Positions 49,273 to 57,950 of a stretch of DNA of 64,000 nt are shown here, one piece after another. This stretch comes from CAWGJC01 sp965276665. Lineage in GTDB: Bacteria > Pseudomonadota > Alphaproteobacteria > Acetobacterales > Acetobacteraceae. Within the stretch, counting starts at the first letter, position 1; every line of letters starts with the position of its first letter. The DNA is taken from positions 1,488,001 through 1,552,000 of the forward strand of contig OZ255620.1 in NCBI GenBank assembly GCA_965276665.1. The letters are read 5' to 3'. A program made the position numbers and the translations under genes. The notes under the pieces are model-generated. The model saw only the letters and a program-made list of their open reading frames with translations, was not told the origin of the DNA and made no database searches.

Positions 49273-50468
49273 TCACCTTCGCGCGGCTCCCGTCTCGGCC
49301 AGCAGCTCGTCCAGCACGTAGCGCGTGTGCGCCCCCGCCGCCGGCCCGGTCCAGCCAATCTCCTCGCCCGCCGCCGCGCCGTCCAGCCGGATCGGCGAGC
49401 CCGGATGCAGGGTTCGGCCGATCAGCGGATCCTCGACCGGGACCACGGTGCCGCGCGCGGCGAAATGCGGGTCCTTCGCGATGTCGGCGATGTCGTAGAG
49501 CCGGGAGGCGGGCACGTCGGCCGCTTCCAGCGCCGCTTCCGCCGCGCGGGCGGGCAGTGACCGCGTCCATTCGGCGATCGCCCGGTCCAGCACCGCGCTG
49601 GCGGCGCAGCGCCGGCATTGTCGGCGAAGCGCGGATCGTCGGCGAGGTCGGGCCGGCCGATCGCCGCCATCAGGCGACGGAAGATCGGGTCGGAATTGCC
49701 GGCGATGCAGAGCCAGCGCCCGTCGGATGTCGGGTAGGTATTGGTCGGCGCGGCGGTCGCGATCGCGGCGCCGGCGGGCTGGCGCACCCGCCCGTCGAGC
49801 GCGTATTCCGGCAGCATCCCCTCCATCAGCGAGACCACGCTCTCCACCAGCGAGACGTCGATGATCCGTCCCTTGCCGGTGCCGGTCACGTCCCGCTGAT
49901 AGACCGCCGCGAGCAGTCCGATCGCGGCGTACATGCCCGCGAGATCATCGCCGATCGAGATGCCGGTCCGCGGCGGCGGCAGATCGCTGGCGGCGGCCGG
50001 ATGGCCGGTGAGGTGGCGGATGCCGCCCATCGCCTCGCCGATCGCGCCGAAGGCCGGCTTGTCGCGATACGGGCCGTTCTGCCCGTAGCCGGAGATGCGG
50101 GCGAGCACGAGGCGCGGGTTCGCCGCATGCAGAGCCTCCGGGCCGAGACCCAGCCGCTCGAGCTGGCCGGGCCGGAAATTCTCCACCAGCGCGTCGGCGC
50201 GTGACGCGAGGCGCAGCGCGGTCTCCCGCTCCCGCTTCAGGTCGAGCTCGACGCAGAGCTTGTTGCGGCCATGGATGCTGAACCAGACCGGATGCCCGTC
50301 GCGCTTCGCCCCCCAGCCGCGCACCGGATCGCCGCCCGGCGGCTCGACCTTGATCACCTCGGCGCCGAGATCGGCCAGGATGCGCGTGCAGAACGGACCG
50401 GCGATGTAGTGCCCGAGCTCGAGCACCCGCAGGCCGCGAAGCGGGCCCTTCAGGATTGGCGACGCCAT
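49273..50468 (-). pseudogene. CaiB/BaiF family III CoA-transferase, single-base frameshift
   Basis: Family III CoA-transferase. From the ATG at 50466-50468 (AAGGGA five bases before) the frame shows LRGLRVLELGHYIAGPFCTRILADLGAEVIKVEPP with the usual catalytic region, WFSIHGRNKLCVELDL, NFRPGQLERLGLG and NTYPTSDGRWLCIAGNSD. After DDPRFADNAG the frame is lost; the continuation AVLDRAIAEWTRSLPARAAE ... RLYDIADIAKDPHF is in another frame to the stop at 49273. One missing base near 49610-49615 explains it. Intact length would be about 398, normal for the family. Downstream of recX-azlC-azlD on the same strand. Confidence 0.85.
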
Positions 50469-50478
50469 GATCGTCCCT

Positions 50479-50781
50479 TCAGTTGAACCTCCATACCGCC
50501 CAGGCCGCGGCGGTGCCGATGATGGTGGCGAGGCCGATGCTGCGCGTCGCCAGCATCGCGCCCACCGTCACCGCGGCGCCCGCCCATTGCGGCACGCCGC
50601 CACCGACCAGCGCAGGCACCACATAGGCCACGAACAGCGCCCCCGGGAGATAGCCGAGCAGGGCGCGCAGCCGGGCGCCGGGCCTGATCTGGCGGAACAG
50701 CAGATAGCCGCCGGCCCGGCAGGCGAAGGTGACGGCGGCCATCGCCGCGATCGCCGCCAGGGACCATCGGTCGAGCCTCAT
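50479..50781 (-). CDS. AzlD-family branched-chain amino acid exporter subunit
   Basis: 100 residues with about three to four hydrophobic helices (SLAAIAAMAAVTFACRAGGYLLF, LGYLPGALFVAYVVPALVGGG, IGLATIIGTAAAWAVWRF). AzlD/BrnE is the small partner of AzlC/BrnF. ATG at 50779-50781 overlaps the azlC stop (ATGA). Confidence 0.9.
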   Translation of the reverse strand: MRLDRWSLAAIAAMAAVTFACRAGGYLLFRQIRPGARLRALLGYLPGALFVAYVVPALVGGGVPQWAGAAVTVGAMLATRSIGLATIIGTAAAWAVWRFN

Positions 50782-51491
50782 CGCCGGTCCCGGAGCACCC
50801 CGGCCCCGGCCCCGGCCACCGCGCCGGCGACGATGTGCCAGAACGAGCCCGGCGCGACGAAATGCACCGCAAGCGCCACGCCGGCCGCGACCAGCCAGGG
50901 CAGCAGATCGCTCCGCCCCCGCCACATCCCCGTCAGCATGGCGATGAACAAGGCGAGCGCCGCGAAGAACAGCGGATGGTCGGCCGGCAACAGCAGCAGG
51001 CCGGCCAGCGCATATCCAATGACGGTCGAGAGCACCCAGCACAGCCAGACCAGCCAGCCGCTGCCGAACACGAAGGCGGCGTCCTCGCCGCCGCGCTCCA
51101 TCTCGGCCACCGACATCGCCCAGTTCTGGTCGGCGAGCGGAAACAGCGTGAGCCAGAGCCGCCAGCCGCGCAGCCGATCGAGCCAGGGGCCGAGCACCGG
51201 CCCCATCACCGCGAAGCGGAGATTGACCGCGAAAGCCGCAAGCGCCGCGCCCAGCACCGGGGCCGGATGCACCCACCCGCCGAGCGCCACGATCTGCGAG
51301 CTGCCGCCGCAGACCAGCGCGCTCATCAGCACCGCCTCGGCGGCCGAGAGCCCGTGCATCTCGGCCAGGATGCCGAACACCAGTCCGAAGGGCAGCGTGC
51401 CCAGCACCAGCGGCAGCGCAGCCCGGGCGCCGCGCCAGGCGCCGGCGCGGGTGAACAGCACCGGACGGGTCAACGGAGCCGGCCGGGTCAC
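50778..51491 (-). CDS. AzlC-family branched-chain amino acid exporter subunit
   Basis: 237 residues, about seven hydrophobic helices. GTLPFGLVFGILAEMHGLS, SALVCGGSSQIVALG and NLRFAVMGPVLGPWL, then WAMSVAEMERGG are family signatures. The start is GTG at 51489-51491, overlapping the recX stop (GTGA), which makes a short basic N-terminus before GAWRGARAALPLVLG. Works with AzlD to export branched-chain or other amino acids. Confidence 0.88.
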   Translation of the reverse strand: MTRPAPLTRPVLFTRAGAWRGARAALPLVLGTLPFGLVFGILAEMHGLSAAEAVLMSALVCGGSSQIVALGGWVHPAPVLGAALAAFAVNLRFAVMGPVLGPWLDRLRGWRLWLTLFPLADQNWAMSVAEMERGGEDAAFVFGSGWLVWLCWVLSTVIGYALAGLLLLPADHPLFFAALALFIAMLTGMWRGRSDLLPWLVAAGVALAVHFVAPGSFWHIVAGAVAGAGAGVLRDRR

Positions 51492-52105
51492 GAGCGGCGA
51501 AGCGCGATCACCGCGGCCTCGGCCGCCGCCCGCTCCATCACGAGCGCGGCGCGGGCCACATCCTGCGGGAAGCCGGCCCGCGCCAGCATGCCGAGCTCCC
51601 GGAACGCCGCCTCCGCGTCCGGCGGCTCGGCGGACCGCCGGAACGGGCCGATGCGGCGCCGGCGCGCAAAGGCGAGCGCGGCAGCGAGCTCGTCCGCCCC
51701 CTCCTCCGCACCCGCATCCGGCAAGACGGCGCGCACCGTTTCGGCGGAGACGCCCTTCGCCGTCAGATGCGCGGCGACGGCGCGGCGAGAACGGCCGGAT
51801 TTTTGCAGCCGCCGCGCGCGGCTCTCGGCAAAGGCGGCATCGTTCACCGTGCCCCCTTCGGCCAGCCGAGCCACCACCAACCCCGCCGCCTCGCGGGCGC
51901 TGGATGCCGCCTGCCGGGCACCGTCCACCCCCGCCTCCTCGGCGAGGCGCAGCCAGCGATCGATGAAGCGGTGCAGCACGCGCCGCAAACCGGCTTCCGT
52001 CGCGGCGTAGCGGGAGAGATGCGCGAGCGCCCGCTCCTGCAGGCGGCCCGCGTCCGGCGCGGCACCGGCGGCCCGTTTCGCTCGCCTCGGCGGGGACTCT
52101 CCCAT
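51488..52105 (-). CDS. recX: RecX-family regulatory protein
   Basis: 205 residues built of three-helix repeats: RLQERALAHLSRYAATEAGLRRVLHRF, DAAFAESRARRLQKSGRSRRAVAAHLTAKGV and FRELGMLARAGFPQDVARAAL, the RecX pattern. Modulates RecA filaments. ATG at 52103-52105 chosen; the upstream extension is not conserved-looking. Heads the recX-azlC-azlD-CoA transferase run; recA is not in the window. Confidence 0.85.
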   Translation of the reverse strand: MGESPPRRAKRAAGAAPDAGRLQERALAHLSRYAATEAGLRRVLHRFIDRWLRLAEEAGVDGARQAASSAREAAGLVVARLAEGGTVNDAAFAESRARRLQKSGRSRRAVAAHLTAKGVSAETVRAVLPDAGAEEGADELAAALAFARRRRIGPFRRSAEPPDAEAAFRELGMLARAGFPQDVARAALVMERAAAEAAVIALRRS

Positions 52106-52224
52106 CGCGAAACGATGCCATGCGGGCGATGCGGAGGGAACCCGGCCCCAAGCCGGCCGTATGCCTGCCATCATCATTCATTTCTTGCAGCGGACAATCC
52201 GCGCCAGAACCAGAAGAGGTCGCC

Positions 52225-52626
52225 ATGAACCGCCCCCTCGCCGCCGCCCTCCTGCTCGCCATGCTCGCCGCTCCCGCGCCATGGCAGGCGGCGCTCGCGC
52301 AACCCGCAGCGCCGAGCGGCACCGACCCGCATCTCTCGGTGGCCGCGGTGCGGATGGCCGGCGGCAGGCGGGTGAGCAAGATCATCGGCAGCACCGTCGT
52401 CAACGATCACAACGAGACGGTCGGCACGGTCGATGATCTGATGCTGGCCGAGGGCAACACGGTGGCCGTGGCGGTGATCTCGGTGGGCGGCGTTCTCGGC
52501 ATCGGCAGCAAGCTGGTGGCGGTGGGTTACGACACGCTGCAGGCCGGGCAGGATGGCAAGCTGGTCTGGCCGGGAGCCACCAAGCAGTCGCTCGCCCAGA
52601 TGCCGAGCTTCACCTACGGAAGCTGA
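52225..52626 (+). CDS. Secreted PRC-barrel domain protein
   Basis: 133 residues. Signal peptide (MNRPLAAALLLAMLAAPAPWQAALAQ), then a PRC-barrel domain: SKIIGSTVVNDHNETVGTVDDLMLAEGNTVAVAVISVGG and KLVAVGYDTLQ. AGAGG five bases before the ATG at 52225. Periplasmic; function unknown. Divergent from recX. Confidence 0.88.
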   Translation: MNRPLAAALLLAMLAAPAPWQAALAQPAAPSGTDPHLSVAAVRMAGGRRVSKIIGSTVVNDHNETVGTVDDLMLAEGNTVAVAVISVGGVLGIGSKLVAVGYDTLQAGQDGKLVWPGATKQSLAQMPSFTYGS

Positions 52627-52754
52627 GACCGCCGAAGCCGAGACCGTCCCATGACGGTGCGGCGGTGTTTCGATGACATCGGCCGTCTTGGGGCAACCGC
52701 TTGGCGGCGCGGGGCGCTGGCAGGACGTTCCAAAATCCTGTCAGGACATCTCAC

Positions 52755-53054
52755 ATGATCCGCACGCTTGCTTTCGCTGCTCTGTTCGGCGCCAGTCTTC
52801 TCGGCCCTGCAATGGCGCAAACCACCAATCAAGGCGGTTCCAGCCAGGGCCAAGCCGGCGGCACCATGGGATCGGGCCCGTCGACGATCACCAACGGACA
52901 GGGGCAGGCTGTCCCACTCGGGACCTCGGGCTCAGGGGCCGGCTCGGCCTCCAGCGGGACTGGTTCCGCGAGCAGCAGCAGCGGTGGCGCGGGGAATGCC
53001 GGTGGAGGCGCTGCCGGCGGCGCGGGCGGCGGGGGCGGCAAAGGCGGCCGCTAA
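52755..53054 (+). CDS. Small secreted glycine/serine-rich protein
   Basis: 99 residues. A clean signal peptide (MIRTLAFAALFGASLLGPAMAQ) is followed by low-complexity sequence of Gly, Ser, Ala and Gln (GSASSGTGSASSSSGGAGNA). AGGA lies eight bases before the ATG at 52755. No domain recognised. A strong terminator begins 17 bp after the stop. Confidence 0.65.
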   Translation: MIRTLAFAALFGASLLGPAMAQTTNQGGSSQGQAGGTMGSGPSTITNGQGQAVPLGTSGSGAGSASSGTGSASSSSGGAGNAGGGAAGGAGGGGGKGGR

Positions 53055-53070
53055 CCACACTCTATCGTGT

Positions 53071-53104
53071 CGCGATGGCCGGATCATGGCGCCCGGCCAT
53101 CGCG
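53071..53104 (+). terminator. Terminator after the glycine-rich gene
   Basis: A perfect 12-bp stem (CGCGATGGCCGG at 53071-53082 with its complement at 53093-53104) and a 10-base loop, followed by CATTTGCTTGTTT. Confidence 0.8.
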
Positions 53105-53115
53105 CATTTGCTTGT

Positions 53116-53145
53116 TTGACACGCCGTTGACGGCGCAAGCATGAT
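53116..53145 (+). promoter_or_regulatory. Predicted promoter of argD-argF
   Basis: TTGACA at 53116-53121 and CATGAT (4 of 6 to TATAAT) at 53140-53145 with an 18-bp spacer, 87 bp before argD. Consensus -35, moderate -10. Confidence 0.45.
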
Positions 53146-53231
53146 GGTTGTTTCCTCCGCACCGGACGCGATGGATCGTGCCTGGGGCAATCGTCGGAGG
53201 GAGACACACAGCAAGGGTTCGAGACCGCGCC

Positions 53232-54428
53232 ATGATCGCCGCGTTGATGCCGACCTACAACCGTGCCGACCTCGCTTTCGAGCGGGGTGAAGGCGCCTGG
53301 CTGTGGACGACGGACGGGCGACGATTCCTCGATTTCGGCGCCGGGATCGCGACCTCCTCGCTCGGCCACAACCATCCTGGGCTGGTCAGCGCGATCACCG
53401 AGCAGGCGGCGCGCGTCATGCACGTCTCCAACCTCTACCGCGTACCGCAGGCCGAACGGCTGGCGCAGCGGTTGGCCGAGGCGACGTTCGCCGACAGCGT
53501 CTTCTTCTGCAACTCGGGCGCCGAAGCGAACGAGGGCATGGTGAAGATGATCCGCAAGGCGCAGGCCGAGACCGGCCATCCCGAGCGGTTCCGCATCATC
53601 TGCTTCGACGGCGCCTTCCACGGCCGCACGCTCGCCATGCTGTCGGCGACGGGCAACGCGAAATACCTCCAGGGCTTCGGGCCGCCGGTGGACGGGTTCG
53701 ACCACGTGCCGTTCAACAACATGAACGCCGTGCGGGACGCGATCGGGCCGGAGACGGCCGGCATCATCGTCGAGCCGGTGCAGGGCGAGGGCGGCATCCG
53801 GCCGGCCGCGTTGCAGTTCCTGCGCGACCTGCGTGCGGCCTGCGACGAATTCGGGCTGTTTCTCGGCCTCGACGAGATCCAGTGCGGGATGGGCCGCACC
53901 GGCAAACTCTTCGCCTATGAATGGGCGGGCATCGAGCCCGACGTGCTCGCGGCCGCCAAGGGGATCGCCGGCGGCTTCCCGATGGGCGCCGTGCTCGCGC
54001 GCGAGGCGGTGGCAAAGCACCTCGTCGCCGGCACGCACGGGACCACGTTCGGCGGCAACCCGCTCGCCTGCGCCGCCGCGAATGCGGTGCTCGACACCGT
54101 GCTCGCGCCCGACTTCCTCGACGGCGTCGCGCGCAAAAGCGAGATGCTCTGGACGGAGCTCGGCAAAATAGTCGCCGATTACCCGACGGTGTTCGCGGAA
54201 TTGCGCGGTGCCGGGCTGATGCTCGGATTGCGGTGCGTGGTGCCGGCCGCCGAGGTGCAGGGTGCATGCCTCGCGGAGGGTCTGCTCGCCGTCGCCGCCG
54301 GAGAGAACGTGGTGCGGCTGGTGCCGCCTCTGGTCATCACCGAGGCGGATTGCGCGGATGCGGTGGCGATGATCCGCCGCGCAGCGCAGCGCTGCCAGCC
54401 CGGCTTGCACCGGGACGCCGCGAAGTGA
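53232..54428 (+). CDS. argD: Acetylornithine aminotransferase
   Basis: 398-residue PLP enzyme of arginine synthesis (possibly also succinyldiaminopimelate transaminase). MPTYNRADLAFERGEGAWLW is the usual start; FFCNSGAEANEGMVKM, FDGAFHGRTLAMLSATG, VEPVQGEGGIRP, LDEIQCGMGRTGKLFAYE and the PLP lysine in AAAKGIAGGFPMGA are present. ATG at 53232. The GTGA overlap with argF couples the two. Confidence 0.96.
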   Translation: MIAALMPTYNRADLAFERGEGAWLWTTDGRRFLDFGAGIATSSLGHNHPGLVSAITEQAARVMHVSNLYRVPQAERLAQRLAEATFADSVFFCNSGAEANEGMVKMIRKAQAETGHPERFRIICFDGAFHGRTLAMLSATGNAKYLQGFGPPVDGFDHVPFNNMNAVRDAIGPETAGIIVEPVQGEGGIRPAALQFLRDLRAACDEFGLFLGLDEIQCGMGRTGKLFAYEWAGIEPDVLAAAKGIAGGFPMGAVLAREAVAKHLVAGTHGTTFGGNPLACAAANAVLDTVLAPDFLDGVARKSEMLWTELGKIVADYPTVFAELRGAGLMLGLRCVVPAAEVQGACLAEGLLAVAAGENVVRLVPPLVITEADCADAVAMIRRAAQRCQPGLHRDAAK

Positions 54429-55399
54429 GCGGCGCCGCCTCTCTGCGCCCGCGAGGCGCGGCGACCTCGAGGACCGATCGCGGCGGCGAAAGGCCGAGGC
54501 ATTTTCTCGATCTTCGGGATTTCGAGCCGGCGACGCTGCGCCAGATGCTCGACATCGCTGCCGGGTTCAAGCAGGCGGGTGGCGTGTCCTCCCGCCCGCT
54601 CGCCGGCAAGACGCTCGCGATGATTTTCGAGAAGCCGAGCACGCGCACCCGCGTGAGCTTCGAGGTGGCGATGCGCCAGCTCGGCGGCGACGTGATCGTG
54701 CTGTCCGCGCGGGAGATGCAGCTCGGACGCGGCGAGACACCGGCCGACACCGCGCGCGTGCTGTCGCGCTACGTCGATGCCATCATGCTGCGCACGGATG
54801 GCGTGTCGAAATTGCACGAGCTCGCGCGACACGCGACGGTGCCGGTGATCAACGGCCTCACCGACACCAGCCATCCCTGCCAGCTGATGGCCGATATGCT
54901 CACCTTCGAGGAGCATCGCGGCCCGATCGCGGGCCAGGTGGTGGCCTGGTGCGGCGACGGCAACAACGTGGCGCGCAGCTGGATCGAGGCGGCGGTGCGC
55001 TTCGGCTTCACGCTCCGTCTCGCGACGCCGCCGGGTTTGCGGCCGCCTGCCGAGCTGCTTGATTGGGCACGCTCAGAGGGGGCGGCGATCGAGCTCACCG
55101 ATGATCCGAACGCGGCGGTCGCCGAGGCGCGCTGCGTCGTCACCGATGCGTGGCTCAGCATGTCGGACGATCCGGGCGAGAACCGGCACAATCAGCTCGC
55201 ACCCTATCGCGTGACCGAGCGGCTGATGGAGCACGCCGCGCCGGATGCGATCTTCATGCACTGCCTCCCGGCGCATCGCGGCGAGGAAGTGACGGAAGAG
55301 GTGATCGACGGCCCGCGCTCGGTTGTGTTCGACGAGGCCGAGAACCGCATGCATGCCCAAAAGGGCGTGCTCGCCTGGGTGCTCGGCGCGGCACGCTGA
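54425..55399 (+). CDS. argF: Ornithine carbamoyltransferase
   Basis: 324 residues; makes citrulline from ornithine and carbamoyl phosphate. RHFLDLRDFEPATLRQML opens the conserved part; EKPSTRTRVSFEVAMRQLGG binds carbamoyl phosphate; ARHATVPVINGLTDTSHPCQ, DAWLSMSDD and the catalytic HCLPAHRGEEVTEEVIDG follow. The start is GTG at 54425-54427 overlapping the argD stop; this gives about 25 non-conserved residues, so a later start is conceivable. Confidence 0.96.
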   Translation: MSGAASLRPRGAATSRTDRGGERPRHFLDLRDFEPATLRQMLDIAAGFKQAGGVSSRPLAGKTLAMIFEKPSTRTRVSFEVAMRQLGGDVIVLSAREMQLGRGETPADTARVLSRYVDAIMLRTDGVSKLHELARHATVPVINGLTDTSHPCQLMADMLTFEEHRGPIAGQVVAWCGDGNNVARSWIEAAVRFGFTLRLATPPGLRPPAELLDWARSEGAAIELTDDPNAAVAEARCVVTDAWLSMSDDPGENRHNQLAPYRVTERLMEHAAPDAIFMHCLPAHRGEEVTEEVIDGPRSVVFDEAENRMHAQKGVLAWVLGAAR

Positions 55400-55917
55400 T
55401 CCGCCTGGTCGCGCCGAGCCGCGCGCTGCTGCCGGGCTATGCGGCGGCGTTGGAAAGCGGCTGGTCGCGCAACAATCTGGGTGATGTCAGCGGCCACGAA
55501 CTCGCCGCGATCCGCGCCGACCCGGATCAATTCCTGCGAGACATGACCGAGCCCGACGGCACGCTCCTGCGCGCCGACGGCACGCGTGTCGCGAGGCTTC
55601 CGGGCCGCATTCTATGGATCTCGGATGGTGCGTTTTGTGGCGTGATCGGTTTCCGCCACCAGCCCGGAACGGAAGACGTGCCGGAGGGCGTTTCCGGTCA
55701 TGTCGGGTATGCCGTGGTCCCGTGGAAACGTCGTCGCGGCATTGCGACCCGGGCGCTCGCCCTGCTGTTGCCCCTTGCCCGTGGAGCGGGACTGCGTCGC
55801 ATCCTGCTGACTTGCGACAAGGACAACATTCCCTCCCGCCGGGTGATCGAGGCGAATGGCGGCACGCCAGCGGAACCGATCGACGGCAGCTGCGCCTACT
55901 GGGTGCCGACGACGTAA
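55396..55917 (+). CDS. GNAT-family acetyltransferase with non-standard start
   Basis: RimJ/RimL-like protein: RLVAPSRALLPGYAAALESGW at the N-terminus, GRILWISDGAFCGVIGFRHQPG, then the acetyl-CoA motif HVGYAVVPWKRRRGIATRAL and LTCDKDNIPSRRVIEANGG. The conserved N-terminus needs a start near the argF stop, where no ATG, GTG or TTG exists in frame; a CTG at 55396-55398 overlaps the argF TGA (CTGA). The first ordinary start is TTG at 55450, which trims the first strand. Either CTG is used or the gene is slightly damaged at its 5' end. Confidence 0.75.
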   Translation: MIRLVAPSRALLPGYAAALESGWSRNNLGDVSGHELAAIRADPDQFLRDMTEPDGTLLRADGTRVARLPGRILWISDGAFCGVIGFRHQPGTEDVPEGVSGHVGYAVVPWKRRRGIATRALALLLPLARGAGLRRILLTCDKDNIPSRRVIEANGGTPAEPIDGSCAYWVPTT

Positions 55918-55975
55918 TGAAAGCGGCCGGAATACGATCCCGGCCGCTTATACCCAGGCTCAGGCGAGAACGACG

Positions 55976-56432
55976 CTACGCCGCCTTCGCCATGTGGTTG
56001 ATCGACTTCGTCGCAAGCTCGTACAGCATCTTGTCGGCCTTTCGCTCTTCATCGAGCGTGGATTGCAAGGTTGCGGCGGCTTCCTTGTTGCCGAGCTCCT
56101 TGGCCCACGAAACAAGCGCGCCGTAGCGGGCCATCTCGTAATGCTTGACCGCTATGCTTGACCGCTGGGGCAGGCGATCAGTCCGACATCCATCACCGGG
56201 CCTTTCTCACCTTCCTCGATCAGCTCGGTGGCTTCCTCGATGATGCCGTTGATCGTCTCGCGGGTGACCGCCTGTGCGCGCTTGCCGAATGGCTAGAACA
56301 CGCTCTGCAGACGCTCGACGCGATGCTGCGTTTCCTCGCGATGCTGCGTGAACGCCTGGCGGAGATGCTCGTCGGTGGTGACGCGCGCCATCTTCGGGAG
56401 CGCCTTCAGGATCCGCCGCTCGAAAAGCCCGG
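55976..56432 (-). pseudogene. DUF892 (YciE/YciF ferritin-like) gene remnant
   Basis: Fragments of a DUF892 protein are readable in order: ERRILKALPKMARVTTDEHL and QAFTQHREETQHRVERLQSVF, an in-frame TAG (56293-56295 complement), then FGKRAQAVTRETINGIIEEA and ELIEEGEKGPVMDVGLIAC, then after a frameshift AVKHYEMARYGALVSWAKEL and DEERKADKMLYELATKSINH to a TAG at 55976-55978. The frameshift is a 13-bp tandem duplication (56141-56166). The N-terminal part is missing and the fragment abuts the acetyltransferase remnant. Intact relatives are stress-linked diiron-like helical bundles. Confidence 0.88.
56141..56166. repeat. 13-bp tandem duplication in DUF892 remnant
   Basis: ATGCTTGACCGCT occurs twice head to tail (56141-56153, 56154-56166). 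Removing one copy largely restores the DUF892 frame (…AVKHYEM). Confidence 0.9.
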
Positions 56433-56858
56433 ATGCGCGTGCCGCCCGCATTCGACGAATCCCGTATGCGCGAGCAGCGCGCGATTGCCCTCGAGCGCGT
56501 GCCGCGTGCCGAGATGCAGCCTTGCCAGCCCGCGATCGCGCGCCGCCGCCTCCGCCGCTATGAGAAGGGCCCGGGCGATGCCGCGCCGGCGCCAGGCCGG
56601 ATCGATCGCGAGACGGCCGAGATAAAGCCCGTCCCGCTCCACCCAGAACACCCCGGCTACCAAAGCCAGCCCTGGGCTGGCGCCAGCCTCCGCGACAGCG
56701 CCCTCGCCGACGCGCAGCTGCGCCGCTGCGCTCGCTTCCGTCTCGCCGAGAGCGGAGGGCGGCGGGTCCCACTGCATACCCCGCGAAGCAGCGGCGGATC
56801 AGCGCCGCGAGGGCGCGGCGTCGCTCTCGACTGCGGGGCGGATGCACGGCCTCCCCAT
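56406..56858 (-). pseudogene. GNAT-family acetyltransferase remnant
   Basis: Three pieces in three frames: from an ATG at 56856-56858 CIRPAVESDAA; then ALAALIRRCFAGYA; then WDPPPSALGETEASAAAQL through the acetyl-CoA motif LYLGRLAIDPAWRRRGIARA and LHLGTRHALEGNRALLAHTG to GFVECGRHAHPGF and a stop at 56406. Two frameshifts break the N-terminal third. The last 92-residue piece could still be made from the ATG at 56775-56777, but without a full fold. The 3' end overlaps the DUF892 remnant. Confidence 0.8.
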
Positions 56859-56925
56859 CCCCGCACGCTAGACTAGCGGGCACCGCACGGTAGCGGGAGG
56901 CCCTGCGGATGATTATCCTTTGGCG

Positions 56926-57891
56926 ATGCCCGAGACTCCCGCCTTTCTCGATTCCGGCCGGCCGGATGTCCCCGACATCGTGGTGCCGCGCGGGGTCACA
57001 CCCTTCTTCCTGCCGAAGCGGCCGGTCCGCGGCCGGCTGGTGCGGCTCGGCCCGCTCGCCGACGCGCTGCTCACCCGCCACGATGATCATCCCGCCGTTA
57101 CCTCCCTTGCCGGCGAGGCGCTGGCGCTGGCGGCAGGCCTCGCCGGCGCGCTAAAATTCCGCGGCTCCTTCTCCTTCCAGGCGAAGGGGAACGGCCCGGT
57201 GCCGATGCTGCTCGCCGACTGCACCGAAGCCGGTGCGCTGCGCGGCTACGCCCGCGCCGCCCCGGAGCGGCTCACCACTTTGCTCGCCCAATCCCCCGAG
57301 CCCTTGGCCACGGAACTACTCGGCGCCGGCTATCTCGCCTTCACCGTCGATCAGGGCCCCGACACCGATCGCCACCAGGGGATCGTCGCGATCGAGGGCG
57401 CCACGCTCGCCGAGATGGCGATGCATTATTTCGAGACCAGCGAGCAACTGCGCTGCAGCGTGCGCCTCGCTTGCGCCCGTGGACCGATGGGCTGGCGCGC
57501 CGGCGCCATGATCCTGGAAAAAGTCGCCGGACAGGGCGGCATCGACCCCGAACTTGACGATGCGGCGCAGGAAGAGAGCTGGCGCACCGCCCTCGCCCTC
57601 GCCGGCACCCTCACCGACGCCGAGCTGCTCGACGACCATCTGACGCCGGAACGCCTGCTCTATCGATTGTTCCACACTGAAGGCGTCGCAACCGACCGCT
57701 CCCGCGCGCTCGCCTATGGCTGCCGCTGCTCCCGGGCCCGCCTCTCCGGCATCCTCGAAGGCTTCCCACCCGAGGATCTCGACCACATGAGCGTGCAAGG
57801 CGACATCGTCATGACCTGCGAGTTCTGCAACAAGGATTTCCGATTCCGTCGCGACGAGGTGCACGGACAGGGAGATCACCTGGCGCATTAA
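56926..57891 (+). CDS. hslO: Hsp33 redox-regulated chaperone
   Basis: 321 residues. N-terminal Hsp33 fold (LTRHDDHPAVTSLAGEALALAAGLAGALKF, FQAKGNGPVPMLLADC) and the C-terminal zinc switch with CRCS and CEFC (cysteines in YGCRCSRARLSGIL and IVMTCEFCNKDFRF), which under oxidation form disulfides and activate holding. The ATG at 56926 is preferred to a TTG two codons earlier; neither has a good ribosome-binding site. In many alphaproteobacteria hslO directly follows argF; here about 1 kb of decaying genes lies between. Confidence 0.95.
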   Translation: MPETPAFLDSGRPDVPDIVVPRGVTPFFLPKRPVRGRLVRLGPLADALLTRHDDHPAVTSLAGEALALAAGLAGALKFRGSFSFQAKGNGPVPMLLADCTEAGALRGYARAAPERLTTLLAQSPEPLATELLGAGYLAFTVDQGPDTDRHQGIVAIEGATLAEMAMHYFETSEQLRCSVRLACARGPMGWRAGAMILEKVAGQGGIDPELDDAAQEESWRTALALAGTLTDAELLDDHLTPERLLYRLFHTEGVATDRSRALAYGCRCSRARLSGILEGFPPEDLDHMSVQGDIVMTCEFCNKDFRFRRDEVHGQGDHLAH

Positions 57892-57950
57892 GCGCTCGAA
57901 AGGCCAGTGGCGCTGCCCCTGACCCCGCCAAGGGCAGTCGCCCCTGGCCT

